Positions 32,194 to 37,577 of a DNA stretch of 37,577 nucleotides are shown one piece after another. The notes beneath the pieces were generated by a model. It had not been told where the DNA came from and searched no databases. It saw only the letters and a list, made by a program, of their open reading frames with translations. The stretch is from a virus, in the IMG/VR virus record IMGVR_UViG_3300007734_000653, positions 1 to 37,577 of that record; one strand, given 5' to 3'. Position 1 is the stretch's first letter; every line of letters starts with the position of its first letter. A program made the translations under genes and the position numbers.

Positions 32194-32270
32194 TGACAAG
32201 TCAAAGGAATCGAACCTTTTCGGAACAGCATCACTGCTCCTTTACCATGCCATGTACACTAGCACCTGTC
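32194..32270 (-). tRNA. tRNA of uncertain type, no CCA
   Basis: The acceptor is GACAGGT/ACTTGTC, the T arm AAAGG-TTCGATT-CCTTT. The anticodon arm GAGCA-GTGATGC-TGTTC would read GAT, but the stem can slide to give other readings. There is one extra base between T stem and acceptor. Confidence 0.55.
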
Positions 32271-32278
32271 AAAATCAC

Positions 32279-32420
32279 GATGTATGGTTGGAATCGAACC
32301 AACGGCTATCTTTACAACCATTATCATATGATAAATGGGAAATTTTACAACCTGACATAAGATTTTTGTGGGCTTATCCCATAGTCAGGTACTCTGCTCT
32401 AACCACTGAGCTACATACAA
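32279..32420 (-). tRNA. tRNA-like gene with a long central insertion
   Basis: A tRNA 5' part (TTGTATG acceptor, D arm GCTC/GAGC with AGTGGTTA) and a 3' part (GTTGG-TTCGATT-CCAAC, CATACAT acceptor) are 142 nt end to end. The middle holds a 7-bp stem (ACCTGAC / GTCAGGT), a CCATT/AATGG hairpin and two GGTTGTAAA copies. No anticodon can be assigned. It is either a disrupted tRNA or one with an intron-like insert. Confidence 0.5.
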
Positions 32421-32429
32421 TGTTTAAAA

Positions 32430-32515
32430 TGGTGGGGTATGTAGGTAATGCGCCTACCGAGCCTTTCAGCGCCAGATTTACAGTCTGGACCATCTCTTTA
32501 ATGGTATAATACCCC
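32430..32515 (-). tRNA. tRNA-Tyr(GTA), non-canonical elbow
   Basis: The acceptor is GGGGTAT/ATACCCC, the anticodon loop CTGTAAA, and a long variable arm is present. The T-loop is CGCATTA, the D-loop TTAAAGAGA, and CCA is encoded. Confidence 0.88.
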
Positions 32516-32654
32516 GAAAAATTATATAATGTATAATGAACAATGAAATTATTTAAATTTCTTAAGGCACTTTATGTTCATACTATTGCAATTTGATCAA
32601 CTGCCTAACCCTTAATCAGCATATATCATACATCATATAAAACTATTGAAAGAG

Positions 32655-32777
32655 CTCCAGAGGAGGGTTTCGAACCCCCAACCCTGCGGTTAACTTTGGC
32701 CTTATGAGATTTGCACTCTCTATTAAATAATACTTTATGGCCCACAGCCGCATGCTCTACCATTGAGCTACTCTGGA
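32655..32777 (-). tRNA. tRNA-Asn(GTT) interrupted by a 51-nt insertion
   Basis: The acceptor is TCCAGAG/CTCTGGA with G73 and no CCA. The D-loop has GG and the T-loop is TTCGAAA. The anticodon stem TGCGG/CCGCA is perfect, but the loop holds an extra 51 nt (32693-32743). Removing it leaves CTGTTAA, the standard Asn loop. GT is present at both junctions. Confidence 0.78.
32693..32743 (-). other. 51-nt intron-like insertion in a tRNA-Asn anticodon loop
   Basis: It begins GGGCC and ends GGCCAAAGT on the minus strand. The GGCC ends can pair, enclosing hairpins TATTA/TAATA and GAGA/TCTC in a three-way junction. It is far too short for a standard group I or II intron. Confidence 0.6.
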
Positions 32778-32784
32778 ATTGAAA

Positions 32785-33462
32785 TCATTTACATACTCTA
32801 CCTTTAGTATAACCGTTTGTCAAGTATGTTTGTAATTCTTCTTTTTTAATTTTAAGATTTTTATTTGTTGTAGAATGATATACCCAACAAGTTCCATATT
32901 GAGAATTTTTTGCACCGGATTGTGCTACTTTTAATTTTTCCCCAATTTTCTTTTTTGTATCATCTTTATGTTTTCTACCGGTCCAATGAAAACCATCTCG
33001 TTTCCATTTTTCTTTTAAAGATGATGATATTTTTTCTTTATACTTATCAAATAATCCGTGTTCTATCAAAAATTGTTTCATTTTATCTCCAGGTAATAAA
33101 TTTTTTCCTCCGTGATTAATATCACCATTTTGTCCATATAAATTTTTACCAGATTCATTTATATATGAATACCCTCCACAACCACCTTCCATAATATTGT
33201 ATGTATTATCTGATTCAATAAATAATTGATTTACTATTTCTTTTTCTTTAGCAAACATTTCTTCAGCGGTATCAAATATAAACAAAACTTCTTTTACAAA
33301 ATTCGACTCTTCATATTTTTCCATTGCTCTTTTAAAAAGTTTACCGGACCCCATATAATTATCATATGGATTTTTTGTTTTATGCATTCCAATATAAACT
33401 TTGTTATTAACTTTATTGGTTGTCTTATATATTGTGTATTTGAAATCTAGGTTCGTGTCCAT
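32785..33462 (-). CDS. GIY-YIG homing endonuclease
   Basis: I place the start at the ATG at 33462 because TATTTATTAGT directly precedes it, as before other nuclease genes here; an upstream ATG at 33480 would lie inside that element. The 225-residue product has the GIY-YIG core at about 9-27 (YTIYKTTNKVNNKVYIGMH), a catalytic Glu region (AKEKEIVNQ) and NIMEGGCGGYS. Its C-terminal HTGRKHKDDTKKKIGEKLKV resembles NUMOD3 DNA-binding modules. It lies between two tRNA-Asn genes, one of which has the anticodon-loop insertion. Confidence 0.88.
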   Translation of the reverse strand: MDTNLDFKYTIYKTTNKVNNKVYIGMHKTKNPYDNYMGSGKLFKRAMEKYEESNFVKEVLFIFDTAEEMFAKEKEIVNQLFIESDNTYNIMEGGCGGYSYINESGKNLYGQNGDINHGGKNLLPGDKMKQFLIEHGLFDKYKEKISSSLKEKWKRDGFHWTGRKHKDDTKKKIGEKLKVAQSGAKNSQYGTCWVYHSTTNKNLKIKKEELQTYLTNGYTKGRVCK

Positions 33463-33465
33463 ACT

Positions 33466-33473
33466 AATAAATA
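33466..33473 (-). promoter_or_regulatory. TATTTATT element before the GIY-YIG gene
   Basis: Minus-strand TATATTTATTAGT, 3 nt before the chosen ATG. Confidence 0.5.
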
Positions 33474-33513
33474 TAGACACGAACTATCAAAATATATTTT
33501 ATTTTGACGAAAG

Positions 33514-33585
33514 CTCCCCCAGAAGGACTCGCACCTTCACCGAACTGGGTAACAACCAGCCGTGCTACTTTGACACTACAGGGGA
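33514..33585 (-). tRNA. tRNA-Asn(GTT), A18:G55, no CCA
   Basis: The acceptor is TCCCCTG/TGGGGGA with G73, and the anticodon loop TTGTTAC. The T-loop is TGCGAGT and the D-loop TCAAAGTAG. Confidence 0.82.
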
Positions 33586-33650
33586 ATTGAAATTAAAAAT
33601 GTTTACTGGATTTCAACGAACGTTCCATTTACTAATCATAACCTCGTCAG

Positions 33651-33680
33651 ATTATAACATTCAATGTCTATCAGTTTCAA
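33651..33680 (-). promoter_or_regulatory. Sigma-70 promoter upstream of tRNA-Asn
   Basis: TTGAAA (33675-33680), an 18-nt spacer ending in TGT, then TATAAT (33651-33656). Confidence 0.75.
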
Positions 33681-33703
33681 TACATTACTTACTACTTCAA
33701 CTA

Positions 33704-33773
33704 GTGATTCAGATTCGAACTGAATGACTCCCGCTTATTCGTGCGGTTGTTTTACCAATTAAACTACGTTCGT
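33704..33773 (-). pseudogene. Degenerate tRNA
   Basis: D arm (GTTT-AATTGGTA-AAAC), anticodon-like stem (CCGC/GCGG) and T arm (TTCAG-TTCGAAT-CTGAA) are present. The acceptor strands do not pair and no anticodon with U33 can be read. Confidence 0.45.
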
Positions 33774-33800
33774 TGCCTTCACCTAATGTATTTGAAAAAA

Positions 33801-33877
33801 TGGCATCCACCGTAAGAATCGAACTTACCCAGTCGGATTTGGAGTCCAACTCGCCTAACCTTGGAACATTGGCGGAT
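33801..33877 (-). tRNA. tRNA-Trp(CCA)
   Basis: The acceptor is ATCCGCC/GGTGGAT, the loop CTCCAAA, the T-loop TTCGATT and CCA is encoded. Confidence 0.92.
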
Positions 33878-33884
33878 ATTGAAA

Positions 33885-33959
33885 TGGTAGCCTATGCCGG
33901 TGCTGCCCCGGCTACTCCTGAGTGAAAGTCAGGTGACTTAGCTGGTTGTCGAATAGGCC
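33885..33959 (-). tRNA. tRNA-Glu(TTC), non-canonical elbow
   Basis: The acceptor is GGCCTAT/ATAGGCT and the anticodon loop CTTTCAC. The T-loop is GGCAGCA on GCCGG/CCGGC, the D-loop AACCAGCTAA, and CCA is encoded. Confidence 0.88.
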
Positions 33960-33966
33960 ATTAAAA

Positions 33967-34044
33967 TGGTGCTTCAGTGAGGATTCGAACCCCAAACTCA
34001 ACGTTCGTAGCGTTGCGTGATATATCCATTTTCACCACTGAAGC
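33967..34044 (-). tRNA. tRNA-Arg(ACG)
   Basis: The acceptor is GCTTCAG/CTGAAGC, the loop CTACGAA, the T-loop TTCGAAT, the D-loop has GG and CCA is encoded. Confidence 0.92.
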
Positions 34045-34050
34045 ATAAAT

Positions 34051-34129
34051 TGGTAGCCTCACTCGGAGTCAAACCGAGTTCTCCGGATTGAGAATCCAGA
34101 ATCCTATTTCTTTCGTAGACGATGAGGCC
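34051..34129 (-). tRNA. tRNA-Glu(CTC) with A19:U56
   Basis: The acceptor is GGCCTCA/TGAGGCT and the anticodon loop TTCTCAA. The T-loop is TTTGACT (U56), and the D-loop CGAAAGAAA can supply G18-A19. CCA is encoded. Confidence 0.85.
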
Positions 34130-34141
34130 ATTAATTAAATT

Positions 34142-34217
34142 TGGGGTGATATACGAGTGCTGCCCTCGTTCCGTGAGTTTCACAAACTCAAATGCTAACT
34201 GTTACACCAATATCACC
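34142..34217 (-). tRNA. tRNA-His(GTG), non-canonical elbow
   Basis: The acceptor is GTGATAT/ATATCAC with the extra His-specific G-1:C73 pair. The anticodon loop is TTGTGAA, the T-loop GGCAGCA, and the D-loop TAACAGTTA. CCA is encoded. Confidence 0.9.
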
Positions 34218-34229
34218 ATTACTATAAAT

Positions 34230-34304
34230 TGGAGCCTCCTCCCGGGCTTGCGCCGAGCTCTGGGGTTTACAAAACCTCTGCATCGCTACCAATGCTTAGG
34301 AGGC
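34230..34304 (-). tRNA. tRNA-Thr(TGT), non-canonical elbow
   Basis: The acceptor is GCCTCCT/AGGAGGC and the anticodon loop TTTGTAA. The T-loop is CGCAAGC, the D-loop TGGTAGCG, and CCA is encoded. Confidence 0.87.
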
Positions 34305-34356
34305 ATAAAAATCTTTTATTCTTATACCAAATAACAATAACCTCAGTTATGTCATT

Positions 34357-34402
34357 ATCGCCCTATGGGTTCTGTATTAGAGCATAACACCCACGGACCA
34401 AT
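34357..34402 (-). ncRNA. Structured RNA element, copy 2
   Basis: Same fold as 24290-24335: ATTG-G-TCC pairs with GGG-CGAT around TGGGT/ACCCA, with GTTATG...AATACAGA inside. An upstream box TTGAAACTC-ATCTG is also shared between the copies. It leads the tRNA array that starts at tRNA-Thr(TGT). Confidence 0.6.
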
Positions 34403-34484
34403 CAATTGATTTTCCCAGTCTTTACCTTTGGTTACTGGCGGTGGCTCAACAGATGGAGTTTCAAGCCTTCCACAATCTTCTCTA

Positions 34485-34512
34485 AGTCTATCACAACTTT
34501 AACAGTTGTCAA
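34485..34512 (-). promoter_or_regulatory. Sigma-70 promoter, inner of a tandem pair
   Basis: TTGACA (34507-34512), a 16-nt spacer ending in TGTGA, then TAGACT (34485-34490). Confidence 0.65.
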
Positions 34513-34567
34513 CAAACTTTCTTTAAATTTTCTTCAATGAAATACTTTCGTCGTTCACTGTTTAACT

Positions 34568-34595
34568 ACTTTACCACAACTTCAAAGAACGTCAA
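34568..34595 (-). promoter_or_regulatory. Sigma-70 promoter, outer of a tandem pair
   Basis: TTGACG (34590-34595), a 16-nt spacer ending in TGTGG, then TAAAGT (34568-34573). It matches the promoter at 24398-24425 and starts just after a terminator. Confidence 0.75.
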
Positions 34596-34609
34596 CCCCA
34601 AAAACAAAA

Positions 34610-34634
34610 AACCGTCACTTTTTCTGTGACGGTT
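34610..34634 (-). terminator. Terminator
   Basis: AACCGTCAC / GTGACGGTT stem, then TTTTTTGTTTTT on the minus strand. Confidence 0.88.
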
Positions 34635-34742
34635 GATATTGTTTCGAAGTTGACCAAATTTGAGTCTATACAATATCACCGCCAACACATTCACAATTTG
34701 TAAATGTATCCCAGCGTTTAATATGTGTATACTGTACTCTCA
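34610..34742 (-). ncRNA. Candidate small RNA with terminator
   Basis: The minus strand has hairpins ACATT/AATGT and an 8-bp GATATTGT/ACAATATC stem, then the terminator. No protein frame fits. It holds the same place relative to the structured element and promoter as 24440-24546. It may instead be the 3' region of the 34777 gene. Confidence 0.4.
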
Positions 34743-34776
34743 TTATGTTAATATATATCACTCAATTTAAAAAACA

Positions 34777-34950
34777 TCAATAATTTTTACTAAAATTCTT
34801 TATAATTCTATACAAACTATAAATACAATACATCGTTAATACTGTTAAAGCACTAACCCCAAAACTCACTCCTATTGTAACTACCCAACCAATTATATTA
34901 CGTTGTTCTTCACTCAATGTAAACATATCGCAAAATACATACTCAACCAT
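34777..34950 (-). CDS. Small membrane protein of 57 residues
   Basis: MVEYVFCDMFTLSEEQRNII is followed by one hydrophobic helix (GWVVTIGVSFGVSALTVLTM) and a basic end (YRIIKNFSKNY). It probably spans the inner membrane once. No family recognised. Confidence 0.65.
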   Translation of the reverse strand: MVEYVFCDMFTLSEEQRNIIGWVVTIGVSFGVSALTVLTMYCIYSLYRIIKNFSKNY

Positions 34951-35020
34951 TAATCATTAAACTTATTATATTAAATTAAAATTATAACCACTTATTACAT
35001 CAATTCTATCTATATTAGTT

Positions 35021-35689
35021 ATGCACAATTTTACATTAGATTACACAGACGGTCTCAAAATAGACAATAACTTTTATGACCCAGAATTTGCCGCAGGTAA
35101 AGAATCTCACTATATGGTAAAAGTTTATTTTTGTCACAAAAAAATAAAACGTAGCCTGCAAACACACCCAGATCAATTGGGCATAACCGCAACAATCGAA
35201 GAATTAGAATCCACATCAAACAAAACTCTACTAACAGTAAACGATTGCAACCTGGGATGCTGGATACAACCAAGCTTTTCCAAATTCTTTGTGCCATATC
35301 ACGTAGACATTTATTATAACACCGAATTGTATCAATCAGATACTTTAGACTGCAAATTCAAATTGGTCAACTTTACTCTACATCCAAAAGATGATAGAGA
35401 ACTATACACCTGGATGAATGTTATAGAAAATTTCAAAAAACAAATGCAATGCGACATATCTATAAAAAATGATACAGTCGCCTCTACCACAGAATTCGAC
35501 CACATCGCAGATGTAAAATATAAAACCAATGATGCAAATAAACAATATTACCTAGGTTTACACATCGGCAGATTTTATCAACCCAATAGCCAAAATCCAG
35601 ACGTAAATTATCACCCAACTGGTTTACATAACAAAAATTCTCTGGATATCATCAACGATATACTATACTACTACACTACCATAATTTAA
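35021..35689 (+). CDS. Unknown protein, first gene of the sugar-modification operon
   Basis: The protein has 222 residues. I do not recognise it. It is beta-rich with several Cys and many His and Tyr residues (LLTVNDCNLGCWIQPSFSKF), and a GLHIGRFYQP segment near the end. The next gene starts 4 nt downstream, and that gene resembles a glycosyltransferase, so it probably acts on or binds glycans. Coding-strand base use is C- and A-rich and G-poor, unlike genes on the minus strand. Confidence 0.75.
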   Translation: MHNFTLDYTDGLKIDNNFYDPEFAAGKESHYMVKVYFCHKKIKRSLQTHPDQLGITATIEELESTSNKTLLTVNDCNLGCWIQPSFSKFFVPYHVDIYYNTELYQSDTLDCKFKLVNFTLHPKDDRELYTWMNVIENFKKQMQCDISIKNDTVASTTEFDHIADVKYKTNDANKQYYLGLHIGRFYQPNSQNPDVNYHPTGLHNKNSLDIINDILYYYTTII

Positions 35690-35693
35690 TCAT

Positions 35694-36359
35694 ATGCACG
35701 ATACAGTATTAATGATACTATCAGTTAGAAATATACAATCAGTAATAGATTGCAACCTGAGCCTGCCATGCGAAAAAATTTGGTTCAAAGGATACAAAGA
35801 ATTCGAATTAGCACCCATCATCAATGACTTTGTTAATAACTCAAACTTCAAATACTACTTCATCACCTCAGACGACGCACTCATAAAAAAAGAAAACTTC
35901 ATAAACCTACAACACCACCTACATTATCACAATATCGTCTCAGGCTGGTGTCTGTATAGACAAAACGCAAACCACACCACCATCGTAAAACCCAATAACT
36001 TTCATAACCTAATATTTAAACCAAACTTCACCACCAATCAATTCGTAAACAATATTCTACACCACACCTACAAAACTCACCAAGTCAACGCACTGCCAGA
36101 TATCATAGAATCCGCATTCACAGGCTGGTGCTACACAGGCATGCACAAACACATATGGCAACAATATCCTTTCCAAACACTACAATGGCCATACAGTAGC
36201 TCAGACCTGCTTTTTAGCCACAGAGTATTCTCAGACAAAAAATATAAACAATACATAATAAAACAAGCACACGCCATCCACCTAAGCCACTTTTACCAAA
36301 AAAGCTACTTTGACCCTTCACAATGCTTCAATAATAAAGAAATAATCAAAACCTTCTGA
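35694..36359 (+). CDS. Glycosyltransferase-like protein
   Basis: The protein has 221 residues. YYFITSDDALIKKENF (54-69) carries an SDD motif at the end of a predicted strand, the position of the metal-binding DxD in GT-A fold glycosyltransferases. SGWCLYRQNANH and TGWCYTGMHKHIWQQYPF follow. It is shorter than most GT-A enzymes. Context with a hexapeptide acetyltransferase and an FkbM-type methyltransferase supports a role in glycan synthesis. The family is not certain. Confidence 0.6.
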   Translation: MHDTVLMILSVRNIQSVIDCNLSLPCEKIWFKGYKEFELAPIINDFVNNSNFKYYFITSDDALIKKENFINLQHHLHYHNIVSGWCLYRQNANHTTIVKPNNFHNLIFKPNFTTNQFVNNILHHTYKTHQVNALPDIIESAFTGWCYTGMHKHIWQQYPFQTLQWPYSSSDLLFSHRVFSDKKYKQYIIKQAHAIHLSHFYQKSYFDPSQCFNNKEIIKTF

Positions 36360-36368
36360 TTTGACTGT

Positions 36369-36836
36369 ATGCCAACAATACACCCATCCGCCATCATAGA
36401 TACCCACATCTCCAATATAGGAGAAAATACCAAAATATGGGCATTCTCCCATATATGCAAAAATACCACAATAGGATCCAACTGCATCATAGGCGAAGGC
36501 GTATACATAGGACCAAACGTTATCATAGGAAACAATTGCAAAATTCAAAACCATAGCCTCATCTACGAAGGACTAACCATCGAAGATAATGTATTCATCG
36601 GCCCAAACGTAATTACCACCAATGATATGTTTCCAAGAGCACAAGGCGATTGGACAGACAGATTCAGAAAAACTATAGTAAAACAAGGCGCAAGCATCTG
36701 CGCAAACTCCACCATCATCTGCGGCATAACCATAGGCGAATTGGCTATGATAGGCGCAGGTTCAGTCGTCACCAAAAATATCAAACCACACTACCTAGCC
36801 TACGGCAACCCAGCTCGACACGTTCGACACATCTAA
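36369..36836 (+). CDS. Hexapeptide-repeat sugar N-acetyltransferase
   Basis: The protein has 155 residues built of left-handed beta-helix hexapeptides ([36 protein letters not shown]). It closely resembles WbpD/WlbB-type UDP- or dTDP-amino-sugar N-acetyltransferases: [17 protein letters not shown], then [22 protein letters not shown]. These acetylate 3-amino sugars for O-antigen. The VITTND segment lies where the family has its active-site loop. It is co-transcribed with its neighbours. Confidence 0.88.
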   Translation: MPTIHPSAIIDTHISNIGENTKIWAFSHICKNTTIGSNCIIGEGVYIGPNVIIGNNCKIQNHSLIYEGLTIEDNVFIGPNVITTNDMFPRAQGDWTDRFRKTIVKQGASICANSTIICGITIGELAMIGAGSVVTKNIKPHYLAYGNPARHVRHI

Positions 36837-36846
36837 TAAAAATAAT

Positions 36847-37509
36847 ATGATATTTAATACCATATCCACATTTCTACAATCAAACCCAAACGCCACCATT
36901 CTGCAAATAGGCGGCAACGACGGCACTCAAGACGATTTTATAAAACCTATAATATCTCAATATCCCAATGCCACCCTACACACACTGGAACCCATACCAC
37001 AATACTACAAAGAATTATGCAACACCTACAAAGATTATAAAAATGTACACTGCCACAACTACGCAATCACAAATACATCAGGCACAGAATTTATAAACTA
37101 TATTCCCTACAACCACTCTATGCCAACTTGGCTAAAAGGTTGCTCCAGCTTCTTCACCAACAAAAATATCATAGACCCATATTGGCAAAATATCGTCAAC
37201 AACCACGATGTAAACAATTACCTAAAAAATAACATAATCAAACTGCAAGTAAATACCCTAACCTTCAATCACTTTGTAACACAACACAATATCAATAACA
37301 TAGACATTTTGGTAATAGACACAGAAGGATACGAATGCGAAATTCTAAAACAAATCAACCTCTCTCAATTTACCCCCCACATAATAATTCTAGAATTTCA
37401 TAACCACTCTGACCAAGACAAAAATACAATCACCAATATCCTGAATTCAAATAACTACACATACAACATTTTGCCAATGGATATAGTCGCCACCAAATTA
37501 ACCACATAA
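36847..37509 (+). CDS. FkbM-family methyltransferase
   Basis: The protein has 220 residues. TILQIGGNDGTQDDF (about 17-31) is the SAM loop, LHTLEPIPQYYKEL follows, and LVIDTEGYECEIL is the characteristic FkbM D-T-E-G motif. Such enzymes O-methylate sugars or polyketides. It ends the visible operon at 37509; the last 68 bases are non-coding. Base composition matches the other three genes of the operon. Confidence 0.87.
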   Translation: MIFNTISTFLQSNPNATILQIGGNDGTQDDFIKPIISQYPNATLHTLEPIPQYYKELCNTYKDYKNVHCHNYAITNTSGTEFINYIPYNHSMPTWLKGCSSFFTNKNIIDPYWQNIVNNHDVNNYLKNNIIKLQVNTLTFNHFVTQHNINNIDILVIDTEGYECEILKQINLSQFTPHIIILEFHNHSDQDKNTITNILNSNNYTYNILPMDIVATKLTT

Positions 37510-37577
37510 AACATATACTCTTTTTCCCCATAAAAAAATTACCCCCATGGTTTTTTAACAAATTAGCCCAAAAAACC

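Noticed and set aside
31699-32509. Short frames on both strands within the tRNA array
   Set aside because: They overlap tRNA genes and contain tRNA-derived translations such as GFEPTTF.
32693-32743. Group I intron in tRNA-Asn
   Set aside because: At 51 nt it cannot hold the P3-P8 core.
36305-36784. Minus-strand frames opposite the acetyltransferase
   Set aside because: They are shadows of hexapeptide repeats, which are open on both strands.

Overview
The window looks like part of a large, AT-rich, T4-like myovirus infecting a Gram-negative bacterium. The virus type rests on a gp6/gp25 baseplate wedge pair, a gp5-like spike, a gp55-like late sigma factor, PhoH, Hsp20 and an S74-chaperoned fibre. 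The Gram-negative host is inferred from a phage-encoded outer-membrane beta-barrel. Early-type promoters have TTGACA/TATAAT boxes, so the host uses an ordinary sigma-70. No closer host call is possible from the sequence alone.

Layout. Positions 1-7207 (minus) hold a tail/baseplate operon: a partial fibre-like protein, gp6, gp25, a coiled-coil protein, a glycine-zipper protein, a gp5-like spike and a small protein. Positions 7265-10361 (minus) hold the gp55-like sigma factor, small membrane proteins and Hsp20. Positions 10494-16891 (minus) hold four structural proteins, three of which share an N-terminal anchor. Positions 16912-19496 hold PhoH, small proteins and a possible ADP-ribosyltransferase. 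Positions 19803-34304 are a long RNA-gene region with one tmRNA and about 28 tRNA genes, mostly on the minus strand. Four homing-type nucleases (HNH, two PD-(D/E)XK-like, GIY-YIG) and cargo genes are interspersed: a methyltransferase/glycosyltransferase fusion, a beta-helix protein, an outer-membrane barrel and proteins that may be packaged in the capsid. Positions 34305-34776 hold non-coding RNA elements, promoters and a terminator. Positions 35021-37509 (plus) are a compact sugar-modification operon with an opposite base skew.

What stands out. (1) Twelve tRNAs have A18 with G55 instead of the near-universal G18 with U55, and two more swap the 19:56 pair to U:A or A:U. This is a consistent covariation in the tRNA elbow. 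(2) A tRNA-Asn carries a 51-nt insertion in its anticodon loop; its removal restores CTGTTAA. It lies 7 nt downstream of a GIY-YIG nuclease gene. (3) A phage tmRNA encodes a 20-residue tag. (4) About a dozen genes have TA(T/C)TTAT(A/T) only 3-6 nt before the ATG, which suggests leaderless late mRNAs. (5) ADP-ribosyltransferase-like proteins start with T4-like capsid-targeting peptides. (6) A structured RNA element occurs twice with compensatory changes, each copy behind a sigma-70 promoter at the head of a tRNA array.
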